From the IMG/VR virus record IMGVR_UViG_3300042301_003333, positions 1-55,966 of that record: a stretch of 55,966 nucleotides of DNA; one strand, 5' to 3'. The notes below the pieces were generated by a model. It saw only the letters and a program-made list of their open reading frames with translations, was not told the DNA's origin and did not search any database. Position numbers and translations under genes: made by a program. The number at the start of each line of letters is the position of its first letter. Position 1 is the stretch's first letter. The DNA is from a virus. Below are positions 6,548-13,104 of this stretch, piece after piece.

Positions 6548-6570
6548 GGTCGCGCTCACCTATCGCGACC
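6548..6570 (+). promoter_or_regulatory. 7-bp inverted repeat upstream of the 72-aa gene
   Basis: Perfect GGTCGCG (6548-6554) / CGCGACC (6564-6570) with a 9-nt loop, 30 nt before the ATG at 6601. It could be an mRNA leader hairpin or a protein-binding site. Confidence 0.35.
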
Positions 6571-6600
6571 CCGCACCCCGGCGCTAGGGGATCCGGTCCC

Positions 6601-6819
6601 ATGACCTACAAAAAGCCCGACCCGTCCGCCGCCGTCACCGTCGTCTGCTACCCCACCGGCGGCGCCTCCCTCGCCTGCGCCGACGGCCACGTCTGGTGCG
6701 GGTCGACCCGGCTCAAGGGCTGGCAGTCGGGCGACGGCGTCGAGGACCACGCGCTCTACTTTCCGACCGTCGCCCGCGCCCTCCAGTTCGCCCGAGGCAA
6801 CGGCTGGGTGGGAGAGTAG
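6601..6819 (+). CDS. hypothetical 72-aa protein
   Basis: A small soluble protein beginning MTYKKPDPSAAV. It is beta-rich (VTVVCYPTGGASLACADGHV) with a Trp-containing turn and an Ala/Phe C-terminal helix (TVARALQFARGNGWVGE). The general layout recalls the small proteins of the leftward operon, but the identity is too weak to call homology. AGGGGA precedes the ATG. It stands alone between two hairpin-bearing spacers. Confidence 0.6.
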   Translation: MTYKKPDPSAAVTVVCYPTGGASLACADGHVWCGSTRLKGWQSGDGVEDHALYFPTVARALQFARGNGWVGE

Positions 6820-6835
6820 CTGCCGGGAACACGGG

Positions 6836-6888
6836 TGTCGGTCGCGTCGCCGACAGGGTTTTCGCTCAAGCTGGGCGCGGCCGAAAAC
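6836..6888 (+). promoter_or_regulatory. two adjacent hairpins before the iteron cluster
   Basis: TGTCGG (6836-6841) / CCGACA (6850-6855), followed by GTTTTCG (6858-6864) / CGAAAAC (6882-6888). Both stems are perfect. They lie in the relatively AT-richer spacer just upstream of the iterons and the putative small terminase gene. Confidence 0.4.
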
Positions 6889-6902
6889 GATTCGACCAAG
6901 AA

Positions 6903-6968
6903 CGAAGGACACATCGAGGGACACTTCTTCTTGATCGAGGGACACCCCGAGGGATAGGGTGTCCTTCG
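6903..6968. repeat. iteron cluster CGARGGACAC before putative small terminase
   Basis: CGAAGGACAC (6903-6912), CGAGGGACAC (6915-6924), CGAGGGACAC (6936-6945), a partial copy CGAGGGAT (6948-6955), and an exact inverted copy GTGTCCTTCG (6959-6968) that abuts the ATG of the next gene. Start-to-start spacings are 12, 21 and 12 bp. This is a candidate pac site, or an autoregulatory operator for the HTH protein encoded immediately downstream. Confidence 0.7.
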
Positions 6969-7886
6969 ATGTCCGAACGCTTCATCGACAAGGCGACCTA
7001 CCTACGGCTCGTCGAGGCGTTCCGAACGCACGGCACCAACTGGCGGCGCGTCTCCATCGAGGCGGACGTCAGCCGGAACACCGCCAAGCGGGCCTACAAC
7101 GCCGGCTGGCTCGACCGTTGGGAATGGGCACGACCCATCGCCTCGGTGCTCGCCGACGGGTCCGAGGAAGTCCGCGCCGCGCTGACCGCGACCGTCCAGG
7201 CCGAGCTCGAGGCCGAACGACGCGCCCGACCGAAGGCTCGTAACAAGGTCGCCGAGCGCCGAGCCGCCGAACGGCAAGCCGCCCTCGCCGACGCCGAGGC
7301 CCGCCGACAGGCCGACACGGTCGCCGAGGTCCAGCGCGCCGAGTCCGAGGCCGACGAGCTCCGCCGTCGCATTGCCGAGCAGGCGCTTCGGGAACGGGAG
7401 GAAGCCGCCCGAGCCCGAGCGGCCAAAGAGGCGGCCGAGGAGGCCGAGCGCGAGAAGGCCCGCCAACAGGCGCTCGAGGCCCGCACGCAGGAGGCTCAGC
7501 TCGTCCGTCTGGCTCGAGGCGCCGCCATCGGTACCCTCGGCGGGACGATGAGGCTCATGCCGGGCCTCGCTAAGCTGGCCGACCAATTGAGGGCCGCCAT
7601 CGACGCCGGCCAGATTCCCATCGACAAGGCCGCCTCGACCATCGGGCAGATCAGTCGCACGGTGAAGGACGCGACCCTCGCCGCACAGGTGGTTATCGAG
7701 CTCGAGCGCCTGCACGTCGGCGCCCCGCAAGCGATCATCGGCGTCGTGCAGCATGAGATCAGCGTCGACGAGGCGGTGTCCGCCGTCCAAGAGGCCGAGG
7801 CCGCAGTCCAGCGCGCCCGGCAACTCGGGCTCGTCGCAGAGCAACAGAACGCCCTCGGGGCGCGAACGAAGGTGGCAGAGGCATGA
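6969..7886 (+). CDS. putative terminase small subunit (HTH plus coiled coil)
   Basis: A 305-aa protein. Residues 1-45 form an HTH-like segment (YLRLVEAFRTHGTNWRRVSI, then VSRNTAKRAYNAGWLDRW), as in terminase small subunits that recognise packaging sites. Residues 70-170 are an Ala/Glu/Arg-rich coiled coil, and 175-305 form a helical C-terminal domain. It is larger than a typical small terminase. The large terminase is six genes downstream, and an iteron cluster touches its start codon, which fits DNA recognition. The only ribosome-binding-like signal is AGGG at 6956-6959, inside the iterons. A transcriptional regulator is the main alternative. Confidence 0.6.
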   Translation: MSERFIDKATYLRLVEAFRTHGTNWRRVSIEADVSRNTAKRAYNAGWLDRWEWARPIASVLADGSEEVRAALTATVQAELEAERRARPKARNKVAERRAAERQAALADAEARRQADTVAEVQRAESEADELRRRIAEQALREREEAARARAAKEAAEEAEREKARQQALEARTQEAQLVRLARGAAIGTLGGTMRLMPGLAKLADQLRAAIDAGQIPIDKAASTIGQISRTVKDATLAAQVVIELERLHVGAPQAIIGVVQHEISVDEAVSAVQEAEAAVQRARQLGLVAEQQNALGARTKVAEA

Positions 7887-8164
7887 GCGACGTCGTCCGC
7901 GAGCAGTCCGCGCCCGTCGAGAGCGATCATCCTGCCGTCTGGCTGCTCGTCCTCGCTGACATGGCCGCCCGCGACGCCGACGGCCGCCGCAAGTACGGCG
8001 TGCCGCTGCAGCCGTTCAACGGCCGCGACCCGCTGGTGGACGCCTATCAGGAGAGCCTCGACCAGTCCGTATACCTGCGCTCCGCCATCTTCGAGCGGGC
8101 GGCGCTGCTGGCTCGCGTCGCGGAGCTCGAGGCCGAGGTCGCTCGGTTCAAGGGGAACGCATGA
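7883..8164 (+). CDS. MazG/dGTP-pyrophosphohydrolase-like small protein (tentative)
   Basis: A 93-aa protein. The segment DADGRRKYGVPLQPFNGRDP followed by LVDAYQESLDQSVYLR resembles a small all-alpha phage family often annotated as dATP/dGTP diphosphohydrolase-like, with its KYGxPLQPxNGRD and DAYxExLD motifs. If so it would hydrolyse dNTPs to monophosphates. The C-terminus is a short Leu/Glu coiled coil. It is coupled by ATGA to the genes on both sides. Confidence 0.6.
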   Translation: MSDVVREQSAPVESDHPAVWLLVLADMAARDADGRRKYGVPLQPFNGRDPLVDAYQESLDQSVYLRSAIFERAALLARVAELEAEVARFKGNA

Positions 8165-8487
8165 GAAAGCCCGACCACGTCCAGGTCGTCGTCCGCAAGC
8201 ACCCGCGAGGGCGGACCACCAACGTCGAGTGCTCGCTCTGCGGTACGTCGCAGCCGCTCGTCGTCCCCGGTCGGCGCGTCCCGTCCGAGGCCAACATCAA
8301 CCGGATCATCCACCTCTTCGGCGCCCTGCACGACCAGACCTGCCGCGACCGAGTGGAGGGGCTCGTCGCCGCGCTCAAGGCCGAGGCGGCGCAGGCCGAG
8401 GCGCCGGCCGAGGCAGCAAAGGTCGAAACCACCTTCTACCGGCACGTCAGCGACACCGCGCCGACCGACCCCGAGGTGCAGCCGTGA
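8161..8487 (+). CDS. hypothetical protein with CxxC pair
   Basis: A 108-aa protein with a CSLC pair near residue 24 and a single later Cys, then an Ala/Glu-rich helix. It may form half of a metal site. Function unknown. It is coupled by ATGA upstream and GTGA downstream. Confidence 0.6.
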   Translation: MRKPDHVQVVVRKHPRGRTTNVECSLCGTSQPLVVPGRRVPSEANINRIIHLFGALHDQTCRDRVEGLVAALKAEAAQAEAPAEAAKVETTFYRHVSDTAPTDPEVQP

Positions 8488-8852
8488 CCGCCACCGAGAC
8501 TGACGCCAAGCGGCAATCCGCTTTCATTCGCACCATACTGAAAAAGGACTGTCTGCCGAGTCACTGCGGCGCTTGCGGTCGGTGCGCGTGGGTCGTCGAG
8601 GAGGTCTACTGCATCGAGCGGCTCGATGGCCCCAAGTCGAGGGTCGTCGAAGGCATTCTCGGGTTCCCGTTTGGGTCGAACAGCTTCTTCCCTGTCCTTC
8701 CTGTCTGGTGCGGCAAGTGCGGGAACACGCACCTGTTTAACGCCATCGTGCTCGGGATCGTCGACCGTGACGGGAAGGTCTGCGTCAACCTCGACGAGAC
8801 CATGCCGTCGGGATGGGTCGAAGAGACCAAGACAACCGAGGTGCAGCCGTGA
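8484..8852 (+). CDS. zinc-ribbon-containing hypothetical protein
   Basis: A 122-aa protein with a GTG start in a GTGA overlap (8484-8487). CGAC and a nearby Cys (CGACGRC) in the N-terminal part and CGKC in the middle give a treble-clef or zinc-ribbon-like pattern. The C-terminal part is beta-rich (IVLGIVDRDGKVCVNLDE) and ends TTEVQP; the upstream gene ends DPEVQP. Function unknown. Confidence 0.65.
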   Translation: MTATETDAKRQSAFIRTILKKDCLPSHCGACGRCAWVVEEVYCIERLDGPKSRVVEGILGFPFGSNSFFPVLPVWCGKCGNTHLFNAIVLGIVDRDGKVCVNLDETMPSGWVEETKTTEVQP

Positions 8853-9037
8853 CGCCCGAGGAGCTCATCACGCTCGACTGCTGCGAGCGTGCCGAGGACA
8901 CCGGCCTCGTGACCTTCAACGAGGACAGCGTCCGTTGGGAGATCGTCCGACTGCAGCCCGACGGGTCGACCGTCGCCACCGGCATTGACCGCTGCCCATG
9001 GTGCGGCAAATGGCTGCGCCACCTCATCGCCGGATGA
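8849..9037 (+). CDS. small Cys-pair protein
   Basis: A 62-aa protein starting at a GTG in GTGA (8849-8852), with CC near residue 10 and CPWC near residue 49, a likely zinc site. It sits directly before the large terminase with an ATGA overlap (9034-9037). No family recognised. Confidence 0.6.
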   Translation: MTPEELITLDCCERAEDTGLVTFNEDSVRWEIVRLQPDGSTVATGIDRCPWCGKWLRHLIAG

Positions 9038-11211
9038 CCAACCCGTCCGTCTACGACCGCGAGACGGCCGAGCGCCTCGCGATGGTCGAGCTCCGCCGCG
9101 CCGGGCAGCGGGCGAGGCAGGCGCACTACGCGCTGGCAGCGGCCGACCCGCTCTCGTTCGCCGAGATGGTCCTGCGCGACACGGCGACCGGCGAGAAGAT
9201 CAAGCTGTCGGGCGAGCAGATTCGGTGGCACCTCGCCGCCGAGCGCAGCCGTCGCACGGTCCTTTGGGCGCACGACCAGTCGGGCCGGTCGCTCTGGGCG
9301 GTGTCCCGCATCCTGCACACCCTCGGGAAAAACAGGAACGCGCGCATCGTCATCGTCGGTCGCACCCTGCCGGCGGCTCGGACGGTCCTCGGGCTCGTCG
9401 CCCGCTACCTCGACTCGTCGCCCGAGCTGCGGCATGTCTTCCCCGACCTGCGCCTCGATGGCGAGCCGAAGGCCCGCAGCCTCGCCGTCGCCGGCCGAGT
9501 CCACCGCGACCCGTCGGTGCAGGCCGTCGGGACCGGCCTCGGCCTCGTGTCCCGCGCCCCCATCGACCTGCTCGTCATCGACGACGCCCTCGCCGACGAG
9601 CACGTCCGCACGCCCGGCGCGCGCCAGCTCATTCGCGACTGGTTTGAGGCGGTCCTTTTTGCATCCGTCTCGCCCTTCGGGCAGGTCGTCGCCCTCGGGA
9701 CGCCGCTGCACCCCGAGGACGCCGTCTCCCGCCTCGCCTCGCAGCCTGACGTGCAGGTCGTCCGCTCGCCGGTCGTCGACGCCGCCGGCGTCCCGACGTG
9801 GCCCGAGAAGTGGTCCGTCGAGCGCGTCGAGCGGCGCAAGAAGGACATGGACGAACAAGCGTGGCAACGCCGGATGCTCGTCGCGCCCATCCTCTCGGCC
9901 GACATGCGGACCGCCGCCGAGCCGCTCAACTCGTTCATCGAGCGCGTATCGGGCGGCTCGCTCATCGCCCCGCGTCACCTCGCGCCCCTCGTCGCCCTCC
10001 TCGAGCGCGCCCGACACGAGCCGGTCCGAGCCGTCGTCTCCGCCCCGCCGCAGCACGGCAAGTCCGAGACGATCATGCACGCGCTCGCGTGGCACCTCGC
10101 CCAAGACCCGACGCGAACGCACGCATACGTCACCTACGCGGGCAACTTCGCGACCGACCAGAGCCGGCGCATCCGGTCAATCACCGACTCGGCCGGCGTC
10201 GAGATGTCCGACCAGGCGGCGCTCCGTCGCTGGCGCACCGCTCGAGGCGGCGGGCTCATCGCCGAAGGCGTCTCGGGCCAACTCACGGGTAAGAGCGTCG
10301 ACGGCATTTTCGTGATCGACGACCCCTACAAGGACCGCGTCGAGGCCGAGAGCGCGTTGAAACGCGAACGGGTATGGCAGTTCTTTACCGACGTCGCGAA
10401 GACGCGTTTGAACCCGGCGGCCTCCGTCATCGTCGTCCATACCCGCTGGCACGAGGACGACCTCGCCGGTCGACTCGCCAAGCAGGGCTGGGAGCGGGTC
10501 AACCTGCAGGCCGTCTCGCCCGAGGGCGCCCCGCTCTGGCCCGAGCGGTACACGCCCGCGTGGCTCAAGGAGCAGCGCGAGGCGCTCGGCGAATACTCGT
10601 GGGCCTCCCTCTATATGGGCGAGCCACGCCCGCGAGGCGGCGCCGTCTTCCGCGACGTCCGCCTGTACGACCCGCAGACGACCGTGGTCCGCTCGCACGT
10701 CTGGCGTGTGGCCATCGGCGTCGACCTTGCGTACACCGCTCGCGCCAAGGCCGACTACTCGACCGCCGTCGTCCTCGCCGCCGACGGGCAAGGCGTCTGC
10801 TACGTCCTCGACGTCATCCGGGCGCAGGTCGAGGCGCCCGCCTTTGCCTACCAGCTCGCGCAGCTCAAGCAGCGGTACGCCGCCCCGATCCTCTGGTACG
10901 CCGCCGGCACCGAGCAGGGCGTGGCGCAGTTCATCCGCAACCAAGGCGTGCCGCTCGAGGTGCAGGCACCGAAGGGCGACAAGTTCGTGAGGTCGATGCC
11001 GGTCGCCGCCGCGTGGAACGCCTCACGAATCTCGGTCCCGATGAACGCCGCATGGAGCAACGCCTTCGTGGAGGAGGTGCTCGCCTTTACCGGCGTCGGC
11101 GACCTGCACGACGATCAGGTGGACGCCCTCGCCGCCGCCTACGACCAGCTGTTCCCGCAAGTCGCGACCCCGGTCGCGCAAGTCCTCAACCTCGACCTCC
11201 GACGCCGATGA
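9034..11211 (+). CDS. large terminase with duplicated ATPase module
   Basis: The packaging motor and nuclease, 725 aa against roughly 400-600 for most families. Residues 310-540 form a standard TerL ATPase: Walker A SAPPQHGKSE (336-345), Walker B GIFVIDDPYKD (424-434), HTRWHEDDLAGRL (469-481), WPERYTPAWLKEQREAL (502-518). Residues 560-705 form an RNase-H-like nuclease with IGVDLAYT (Asp564) and DLHDDQVDALA (690-700). Residues 60-285 look like a second, degenerate ATPase: AHDQSGRS (79-86) at the P-loop with Arg in place of Lys, LLVIDD (179-184), GTPLHPEDAVSRL (222-234), WPEKWSVERVERRKK (256-270). These motifs occur in the same order and similar spacing. The start overlaps the upstream stop as ATGA. 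Confidence 0.9.
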   Translation: MTNPSVYDRETAERLAMVELRRAGQRARQAHYALAAADPLSFAEMVLRDTATGEKIKLSGEQIRWHLAAERSRRTVLWAHDQSGRSLWAVSRILHTLGKNRNARIVIVGRTLPAARTVLGLVARYLDSSPELRHVFPDLRLDGEPKARSLAVAGRVHRDPSVQAVGTGLGLVSRAPIDLLVIDDALADEHVRTPGARQLIRDWFEAVLFASVSPFGQVVALGTPLHPEDAVSRLASQPDVQVVRSPVVDAAGVPTWPEKWSVERVERRKKDMDEQAWQRRMLVAPILSADMRTAAEPLNSFIERVSGGSLIAPRHLAPLVALLERARHEPVRAVVSAPPQHGKSETIMHALAWHLAQDPTRTHAYVTYAGNFATDQSRRIRSITDSAGVEMSDQAALRRWRTARGGGLIAEGVSGQLTGKSVDGIFVIDDPYKDRVEAESALKRERVWQFFTDVAKTRLNPAASVIVVHTRWHEDDLAGRLAKQGWERVNLQAVSPEGAPLWPERYTPAWLKEQREALGEYSWASLYMGEPRPRGGAVFRDVRLYDPQTTVVRSHVWRVAIGVDLAYTARAKADYSTAVVLAADGQGVCYVLDVIRAQVEAPAFAYQLAQLKQRYAAPILWYAAGTEQGVAQFIRNQGVPLEVQAPKGDKFVRSMPVAAAWNASRISVPMNAAWSNAFVEEVLAFTGVGDLHDDQVDALAAAYDQLFPQVATPVAQVLNLDLRRR

Positions 11212-11438
11212 CAAAGAACAAGACGAAGCCAAAAGCCAAACGCATCCACACCGACGAGGCGCTGCCCGTCTGGGCGCTCGACTCCGGCCACGACGGCCTC
11301 CTCGAAATCTACGCGGTGAACGGCCGCCTCGAACTGCGCTGTGACCTGACCTTCGTCAACGACGACTCCGACGACGAGGACGGCCTCGCCCGGCTCAAGG
11401 AAGAGGCGGCGGGCTACGCCGAGGGGAATCGGGAATGA
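11208..11438 (+). CDS. small acidic protein
   Basis: A 76-aa protein with a basic Lys-rich start (MTKNKTKPKAKRIHTDE), a central beta segment (PVWALDSGHDGLLEIYAVNG) and an Asp/Glu-rich C-terminal half. Unknown function. ATGA overlaps at both ends place it in the same transcript as the terminase. Confidence 0.6.
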   Translation: MTKNKTKPKAKRIHTDEALPVWALDSGHDGLLEIYAVNGRLELRCDLTFVNDDSDDEDGLARLKEEAAGYAEGNRE

Positions 11439-12316
11439 GCGCAGCCGACGAGATCAAGGCTCGCCTCGCCGGTCGCCGCGTCGTCGCCAGCGTCAGCGGC
11501 GGCAAGGACTCGGCCGCCATGTCGCTCTACCTGACCGAGCTCGGCATCGAGCACGACCGAGTCTTCTGCGACACCGGCTGGGAGCACGACCTGACCTACG
11601 AGTACCTGCGCGGGCCGCTCGTCGAGAAGCTCGGGCCGATCACTTGGCTGGAGCCCAAGCGGAAGATGGAAGAGCTGATTCTTCACAAGGGCATGTTCCC
11701 GAGCCGGCAGCGCCGCTGGTGTACGCAGGAACTCAAGGTCCGTCCTTTGGCGCGACACTTCAAGGCCCGGATGGACGAGGGTGACGACATCGTCAACGCG
11801 GTCGGGATTCGCGCGGCCGAGTCCGAGTCGCGGTCCAAGATGCCCGAATGGGAGTGGCAGGACGGTTTTGACTGCGAGGTCTGGCGACCGCTCCTGCGGT
11901 GGTCCGAGCAGGACGTCATCGACATTCATCACAGGCACGGGCTTCGACCGAACCCGCTCTACCTGCGCGGGGCGCAGCGCGTGGGCTGCTGGCCGTGCAT
12001 CTACGCCCGCAAGGACGAGATCAAGTTGATTGCCGACACTGACCCTGACCGCATCGTCCGTCTGCGAGTGCTTGAAGGACAGGTGGCTGAGAAGGCGCAC
12101 GCCCGAGCCGCCGAGAAAGGCGAGACGCTCAAGAACGACCCCGCGTGGTTCCAGGCGAAGAACGGGGGCACTGGCGACTGCTGGCCCATCGACAAGGCCG
12201 TCGAGTGGTCGAGGACGGCCCGAGGCGGAAAGCAGTTTGAACTGTTCGCCGCCGACTCTCGGGATGCGGGATGCATGAGGTGGGGACTCTGTGAGACGAA
12301 TGGGAGGTCTGAATGA
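11435..12316 (+). CDS. PP-loop PAPS-reductase/DndC-like enzyme
   Basis: A 293-aa protein. PP-loop SGGKDS (21-26) for ATP/PAPS binding, then the family-typical RRWCTQELK (Cys96) and a GCWPC pair (Cys185, Cys188), which with a further Cys could hold an iron-sulfur cluster. In this superfamily PAPS reductases make sulfite, while DndC-type proteins activate sulfur for DNA phosphorothioation. Phages often carry such genes as auxiliary metabolic or DNA-modification genes. No DndD/E-like partner is visible, so the substrate is undetermined. It is coupled by ATGA on both sides. Confidence 0.8.
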   Translation: MSAADEIKARLAGRRVVASVSGGKDSAAMSLYLTELGIEHDRVFCDTGWEHDLTYEYLRGPLVEKLGPITWLEPKRKMEELILHKGMFPSRQRRWCTQELKVRPLARHFKARMDEGDDIVNAVGIRAAESESRSKMPEWEWQDGFDCEVWRPLLRWSEQDVIDIHHRHGLRPNPLYLRGAQRVGCWPCIYARKDEIKLIADTDPDRIVRLRVLEGQVAEKAHARAAEKGETLKNDPAWFQAKNGGTGDCWPIDKAVEWSRTARGGKQFELFAADSRDAGCMRWGLCETNGRSE

Positions 12317-12528
12317 CGTTCAAGCCGGGCGACAAGGTACGCTGCACCTCGCACTACAGCGGCGAGGACCACGAGCACGACTACGAGATCCTCGACATCG
12401 GCGAGGTCAACCCGAGACGACCGGACCTCGGCCGGCCGTGGACCGTGCGGCAGCTCGACTCGGGCGAGGTCTTCGGGATGGCGCACCTCGAGTCGAAGAA
12501 CCCGCGACTGCTTGGGGGCAAGGAATGA
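12313..12528 (+). CDS. small beta-rich protein
   Basis: A 71-aa protein beginning MTFKPGDKVRCTSHYSGE, an SH3-like opening (PGDKV), with further strands (YEILDIGEV, WTVRQLDSGEVFGMA). Probably a small beta-barrel. Function unknown. ATGA overlaps on both sides. Confidence 0.65.
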   Translation: MTFKPGDKVRCTSHYSGEDHEHDYEILDIGEVNPRRPDLGRPWTVRQLDSGEVFGMAHLESKNPRLLGGKE

Positions 12529-12710
12529 GCGCCCGCATCTGGGACCGGCGGAGGCTGGCTCGACGTCGCGCCCGCATCGGAGCCCTCGCTAGCGAGCTCG
12601 CGACCGCGCCAACGCCCGAGCGCGAGCGGGAAATCGACCGGCGCCTCGGCCGAGTCTATGCCCGCGTCTTCCATCCGCCGCGCCGCGTCCGCGTCTGGCT
12701 GGCGTCGTGA
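12525..12710 (+). CDS. small basic protein, paralogue of the 57-aa protein at 12910-13083
   Basis: A 61-aa, strongly basic helical protein. It begins MSARIWDRRRLARRRARIG; the 57-aa protein two genes downstream begins MSARAWGRRRLARWQQAVV, so the two are probable duplicates. Function unknown; nucleic-acid binding is possible from charge. Confidence 0.55.
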   Translation: MSARIWDRRRLARRRARIGALASELATAPTPEREREIDRRLGRVYARVFHPPRRVRVWLAS

Positions 12711-12913
12711 GCGCCGACCCGAACGCCTGTGACGGCGCGACCTGCGCCGAGGCGCCGGCCATCGTCATCCACCGCGAGGCTTTCGACGGCAAGCACCAGA
12801 CGGACGACGGCCCGTGCAACTGCCGGCCGACGGTCTACTGTTCGGGCTGCGGCGGTCGCAAGCCGTCGACGACGCCGACACGCAACTCCCGAACGTGGTG
12901 GGTGACCGAATGA
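12707..12913 (+). CDS. small Cys-rich protein
   Basis: A 68-aa protein with a GTG start in GTGA (12707-12710). Six cysteines, including C-x4-C near the start, CNC, and a final CSGC pair, suggest a zinc-bound knuckle. The central VIHREAFDGKHQTDDGPC segment matches no family I know. It lies between the two paralogous basic proteins. Confidence 0.55.
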   Translation: MSADPNACDGATCAEAPAIVIHREAFDGKHQTDDGPCNCRPTVYCSGCGGRKPSTTPTRNSRTWWVTE

Positions 12914-13083
12914 GCGCGAGAGCATGGGGCCGCCGTCGCCTCGCCCGCTGGCAGCAGGCCGTCGTCGTCGCCCGCTTCTGGGCCGAGTTCGGCGACCAGC
13001 ACGAGCGCGACGAGGCGGCACGAATAATCCGACGGCTCGTCACCAGAGCGCGGCGCTACGGCGTCGACCTCGTTGTGGACTAG
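12910..13083 (+). CDS. small basic protein, paralogue of the 61-aa protein at 12525-12710
   Basis: A 57-aa Arg-rich helical protein, coupled by ATGA to the upstream gene, sharing its MSARxWxRRRLAR opening with the 61-aa protein two genes upstream. It is the last of the tiny ORFs before the portal gene. Function unknown. Confidence 0.55.
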   Translation: MSARAWGRRRLARWQQAVVVARFWAEFGDQHERDEAARIIRRLVTRARRYGVDLVVD

Positions 13084-13104
13084 GGACCGACGCGGAGCGT
13101 GTGA

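Noticed and set aside
6435-6600. tRNA-like fold
   Set aside because: Hairpins are present but no acceptor stem with T-loop and anticodon arm of proper spacing could be assembled; no tRNA was found elsewhere by eye.
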